Assembly (NCBI GenBank): GCA_014607495.2
Contig: CP053152.1
Span: forward strand, 12,693,899-12,757,898
Direction of reading: 5' to 3'
Length of the DNA stretch: 64,000 nucleotides
Source of the DNA: Carposina sasakii
Taxonomy: Eukaryota; Arthropoda; Insecta; Lepidoptera; Carposinidae
Shown: in pieces, positions 59,963 through 64,000 of the stretch
Layout of the letters: each line of letters opens with the position of its first letter
How positions within the stretch are numbered: position 1 is the stretch's first letter
Translations under genes and position numbers: made by a program
Notes under the pieces: generated by a model
What the model saw: the letters and a program-made list of their open reading frames with translations, nothing else
Told to the model about the DNA's origin: nothing
Databases searched by the model: none

Positions 59963-60959
59963 TCATTATTTCAGGATAAAAATTACAAAATTGTTGAAAA
60001 ACTCGTTATGATAAATATTGGTTAAATATTACAAAATGGGGCCAACGTATTTTGTACCACTCTATAAATAAATTCAAATATTTCATTTCTTCAAGATCAT
60101 TTTGCAAATTCGTGTATAGTTAGGTAAACTGAAGCGCAATAAAAACTGGCCTAGGTCAAACGTCAGTAATTTTGGAACATTTATTGTTAGGCCTTGCCCA
60201 CACAGATGGGACCGTAAACGCACTCGTCCGAAACATATGTTATTAATTACTAACGAAACTATGCAATAATTCACGTTTCAGGAAAAGTGTCGTAACACGT
60301 CCAGTTTTAATTTTCGTTTGCATAAAACACAATTTGTGGTCGGTCTTAATGTTGTCGTAACTGGTTAGCCGCAAAACGAATTTCGAATATAAATAACTAA
60401 AGACACTTTAAATTTTTAATTATGTACATAAATCTCCTCAAATTACAACTTAGTAAGTAACCTCTACATATTGTTATTAATGGCAATAACAGTTAAAAAA
60501 CAAAATAACTAAGAACGCAATCTATTTTTAAAATATCTATCAAACTAGAGTAAAATCCATAACGCAACAACTGAACATGAATCTCATGGCACACCAATTT
60601 CCGAACAGGCAATAATGCTTTGCGATGAGCTGCTCATAATGTGCTAATTTTGGAGAGTCTGTTTATGAGGCAAACACTCAATATGTCTGCCCATTCAGGA
60701 AATGCGATGAATCACCAACTGCGTGAGTACAATTGAATACGACCTCATTGCGTACAAATACGTGGAGATTTAATATAGTGATTTGATGATTATGAGCATG
60801 CATGTTGCTTGGCGCTAGCGGTTCGAAATAGGGTTTCAGGATTTTGCATAGACGAAGACACACATGTTTGTTCCACTAGCAGATTAAGACAATCTAAGAA
60901 ATTGATTGTTTTTATTACAAGCTTTTTACAAGCTTTTATTTAACTTGCAATGTATATTT

Positions 60960-61230
60960 GTTCGGGTGAAATCTTACAACTCAATTTTAAGGCACTTGCC
61001 CTCAACCAATTGGGCTGAAATTTGGTGAGCACGTTCAGTTCGGATGACAATGCATGATTAACAGTGTGACGTCATTCTAAATCCAACATGGCGGCATACC
61101 CACAATGGCGGACCAATTATTTTTAATGCATTCCTACAATATGAGAGCTGAGAGTAACTCGAAAAAAATGTGACGTCACTCTTAATCCAATATGGCGGAC
61201 TTCTAAAACTTGAAAATCTATTTTGAATCA
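60960..61230 (+). repeat. Dispersed repeat with duplicated GTGACGTCA...ATGGCGG block
   Basis: GGGCTGAAATTTGGTGAGCA and TTCGGATGACAATGCATG match 6121-6260. GTGACGTCATTCTAAATCCA then ACATGGCGG recurs about 105 bp later as GTGACGTCACTCTTAATCCA then ATATGGCGG. Confidence 0.55.
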
Positions 61231-64000
61231 GATATTTTTAAGCAATTGAGTTGAATTAATTTTGTTTAATTATGAAAATGGAATAAGTATTCTCATACAA
61301 AATGTAGTTAACGATTTATAAGTTGAGAGATGTAAATCATGAATGAATTGAGATCGATGATTGCCATTGTAATTTAATAGTCCAAATTTTTTGATAATCG
61401 TGATTGATGTATAAGTAAACTTGGGTAACATATAGCATAATTATCTACATACATTGCACAATCAATCAACATATTGAATTAACCGCGATATTGAATGAAT
61501 TTTACGTAACTTATAGGAAGTATAATGTGTGTATTGTCTTTATGATAGACATCATTATGCATATTATAAGTACATTCTTACTTACATATAAAAATAGGCA
61601 AATTATATAACCTGCTATTGTTTTACCAATACAATAAAAGTAATGTAATTTATAAGAGTTACGTGAAATATAATTAAGCATCTGTCATTATAAACCAACT
61701 ATTTATTCAATAATTTAACATATTGGGGTAACAGTACAATATCTTTATAAAAAAATTACACTTTAGGCATCAGCAAGATATAATTAAAAAGTTTGATTTA
61801 TTTAAAGTTTAATAAACGACTTCACTTAATTGTTGTAAAACAGATCGCAAAGATTAGATTCAAGCGTTTACCTTACCTGGTCCACTCAGTAACACACAGA
61901 AAATTTCAAGGATTTCTCAACATTTCCAATGTGAACGAGACTAAAGTTTCCGCGGACTAAGTTCCTAAGATATATGGCAAGTGATTTTTTGACGGGGTCA
62001 GACCAATAAACCTATAGATGATCAAGATCATAGAACGAGCAGAATCGGAATGAATTCAATGCTATTGTATCGCACAAACTACTATTGCTAATCCAGAAGT
62101 GACTATACGACTAAATATAGGTAAGTAATTTATCTGGAACTATAAAGAGGGCAGATGGAGACATAAAACGGGAGCCTCGTTTATGATGTTCCATTACAGA
62201 AGCGTCATAAAATACTTGCTCTTTGTCCAATACAAAGGTGCAGTGGAGATGGAATTTAGATGCCCCGTTGTGCAGCTACGAAATATACATTTGAAATCTT
62301 CTGTTTTATCTAATGTGACGCTTAAAATGAGTGAAAATAAAGCCAATCTTTGTTACTTACATAGAAACTATTAATAAAATAATCTCCGTTACGTTACGAA
62401 GTTTTCCGTACCATAAGAACAATGTGTTTTGTCCTCTCTAAATATACATCTTTATTTTCATCATTTTACTATGTCTTGGAAAACAAAGTTTTAATGAGAG
62501 AATGCGTCACTTAGTCTTGTAATTATAAATTTTGACATAATTTACATTAAATTACGACGTGAAATAATGACGTGTTTAGATGAAAGAAAATATTATGCTG
62601 AAATTACAAAGCCGAAATTCAGAGTTATTCTATCCACAATGTTCCAGTAATATATAAATATTACTGGAAAAGTACACACCACGCTGAAATTTCGCAGCGT
62701 TAATTGCAAAATAAGAGTTTTTGAAAGGGCGCCTCGTTACGGCAAAGTTAAGCCACGTAATTTTGGCATAGTGTGTTTGCTCAATGAGAAAATTACTGAA
62801 TATATTTTCCCGGGAATAAATCCCGGGTACACATTTCTGGGGGTTCTTTGACCTTTTCACGCTCAGCTCCGGGAAAATTTAAACTCTCATAAATTTCTCT
62901 GATTAGATTTATACAGCCAATTTTAGGTACAGAATCTTCCCTATTTTGGTACTTTAGACTTTGATAAATTCGACGTATAAAGTATAAAAAGTAGTTTTAG
63001 CAAGGAGTAAATTAGCCGTGCATTCTGGGAGAGAAATATAGGTAGTTACTTTTTAGAGGATGTGAAAAGCACTTTAAGGTTTCTAACTATACCTAATGCC
63101 TAATAATCATTAAGAACGAAAGTAGAGACCGTCGTCACCGGAGGTCATCTCTGGTAATTTTCTTATAATTTCTCATTTCTCTATTTAATAGACATGCGTA
63201 ACCACGCGAACGTCTCTTTAAGTTTACCTAAATGCTTTAATTTCCCGTAAAAACTCGTGATATAAATATGTCTCTTGTTGTTTATTACTTACTTTATTTA
63301 CTTTTACTTTTGTCAGATATGTGTACCCAAAATCGATTTACATAGTTGAAGAATTTTTTACCGCAGAACCAATAGTGCTTACGCTTACCTACTATATTAA
63401 ATATTCAGATATGGGAAGTAATGCATATCAAATATTATGTAGGTTTATAGTTTTTGAGAAACGTCCACAGCTGTAAATTATACGTCGTTCTCTGGAACCG
63501 TAAAGCCCGGCTTCCTTGGAGAATGTTATCCATTCGGGCGTCTATTCGTTTTGATCGTTCCTAATTAATTAGCCGGGTTAGGACCGTTTTCGAAGCTCAC
63601 TCACAAATCTCGAGCTGTTATTCTAAAACCGTTCGATAAACAGCCAAAACAGAAACGAAACCGTAACGAACGATATTTTAGTTAAACTTGTTGGACAGCA
63701 TCATTCTGGGAAAGTTAAAGCGTCGTAACTCCAAGTCAAATTGCTGGAAATGTTTCGGACGTTGAAAAATATATGCTTTTATCTCGATTCGTGCAGGAAA
63801 CGTCTTATTTACGGGCGGTGTCTCATCGGCGTCCACCTCGCTGACAGACAAAGGTGTTTCACTTCGATGTCCTAAATTCTAATTATGCTCTTTGTTATAC
63901 TGACAGTCGAATTTGGGTCAACGGGCCGCGGCACTTCTTACGCATCGCGCTCCAGCTATATAATTCTCAAAACGTTGAGTTCCCAAAAAAACACATGTGA
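61231..64000. other. Gene-poor end of the window
   Basis: AT-rich, with a short palindrome CCCGGGAATAAATCCCGGG near 62811 and a GC-richer segment from about 63480 to the end (ACGGGCGGTGTCTC, GGGCCGCGGCAC). No exon with credible splice sites or a domain is recognised. Confidence 0.45.

Overview
The window looks like nuclear DNA from a moth or butterfly (Lepidoptera). It is AT-rich, with short GC-rich exons bounded by GT-AG introns. It is crowded with repeat types I associate with Lepidoptera: Helitron-like elements (5' TC, 3' CTAG, inserted between A and T), palindromic MITEs, tRNA-derived SINEs, and LINE 3' ends of the 'GGCGTGCCCTGGG' and 'CTCTGCCTACCCC' types. The order is inferred from these repeats; I cannot name the species.

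Two convergent protein-coding genes are clear. On the + strand, 121-20867 holds a complete TRIM37-type E3 ubiquitin ligase in 17 exons: RING, B-box, coiled coil, MATH, then a long low-complexity tail with a conserved acidic [14 protein letters not shown] block. On the - strand, 38597 down to 28545 holds the 3' part of an ARHGAP21/23-type Rho GTPase-activating protein (RhoGAP19D-like) in 10 exons: part of a PH domain, a linker, the RhoGAP domain and a C-terminal tail. Its N-terminal exons (PDZ domain and first half of the PH domain) were not found and may lie beyond 64000.

Region by region: 1-20.9 kb is Trim37, its introns loaded with TEs and with decayed copies of its own exons 11, 12 and 16. 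20.9-28.5 kb is the convergent intergenic/3'UTR interval, with MITEs, a 90-bp minisatellite and a degenerate tandem array. 28.5-38.6 kb is the RhoGAP gene. 38.6-64 kb has no supportable gene: it holds LINE and Helitron remnants, a short dispersed repeat and a few GC-rich islets, and is either a very long 5' intron or intergenic DNA.

The most interesting points are three separate partial exon duplications inside Trim37, a phase-compatible alternative last exon (16085-16236) whose stop codon comes from a local satellite, and a MITE ending 13 bp before a splice acceptor. One-base frame breaks interrupt two strongly conserved domains (the Trim37 RING end and the RhoGAP arginine-finger region), and two further Trim37 exon joins do not keep phase cleanly. 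Residual assembly indels explain these best. No RNA gene, CRISPR array or bacterial-type feature is supported.
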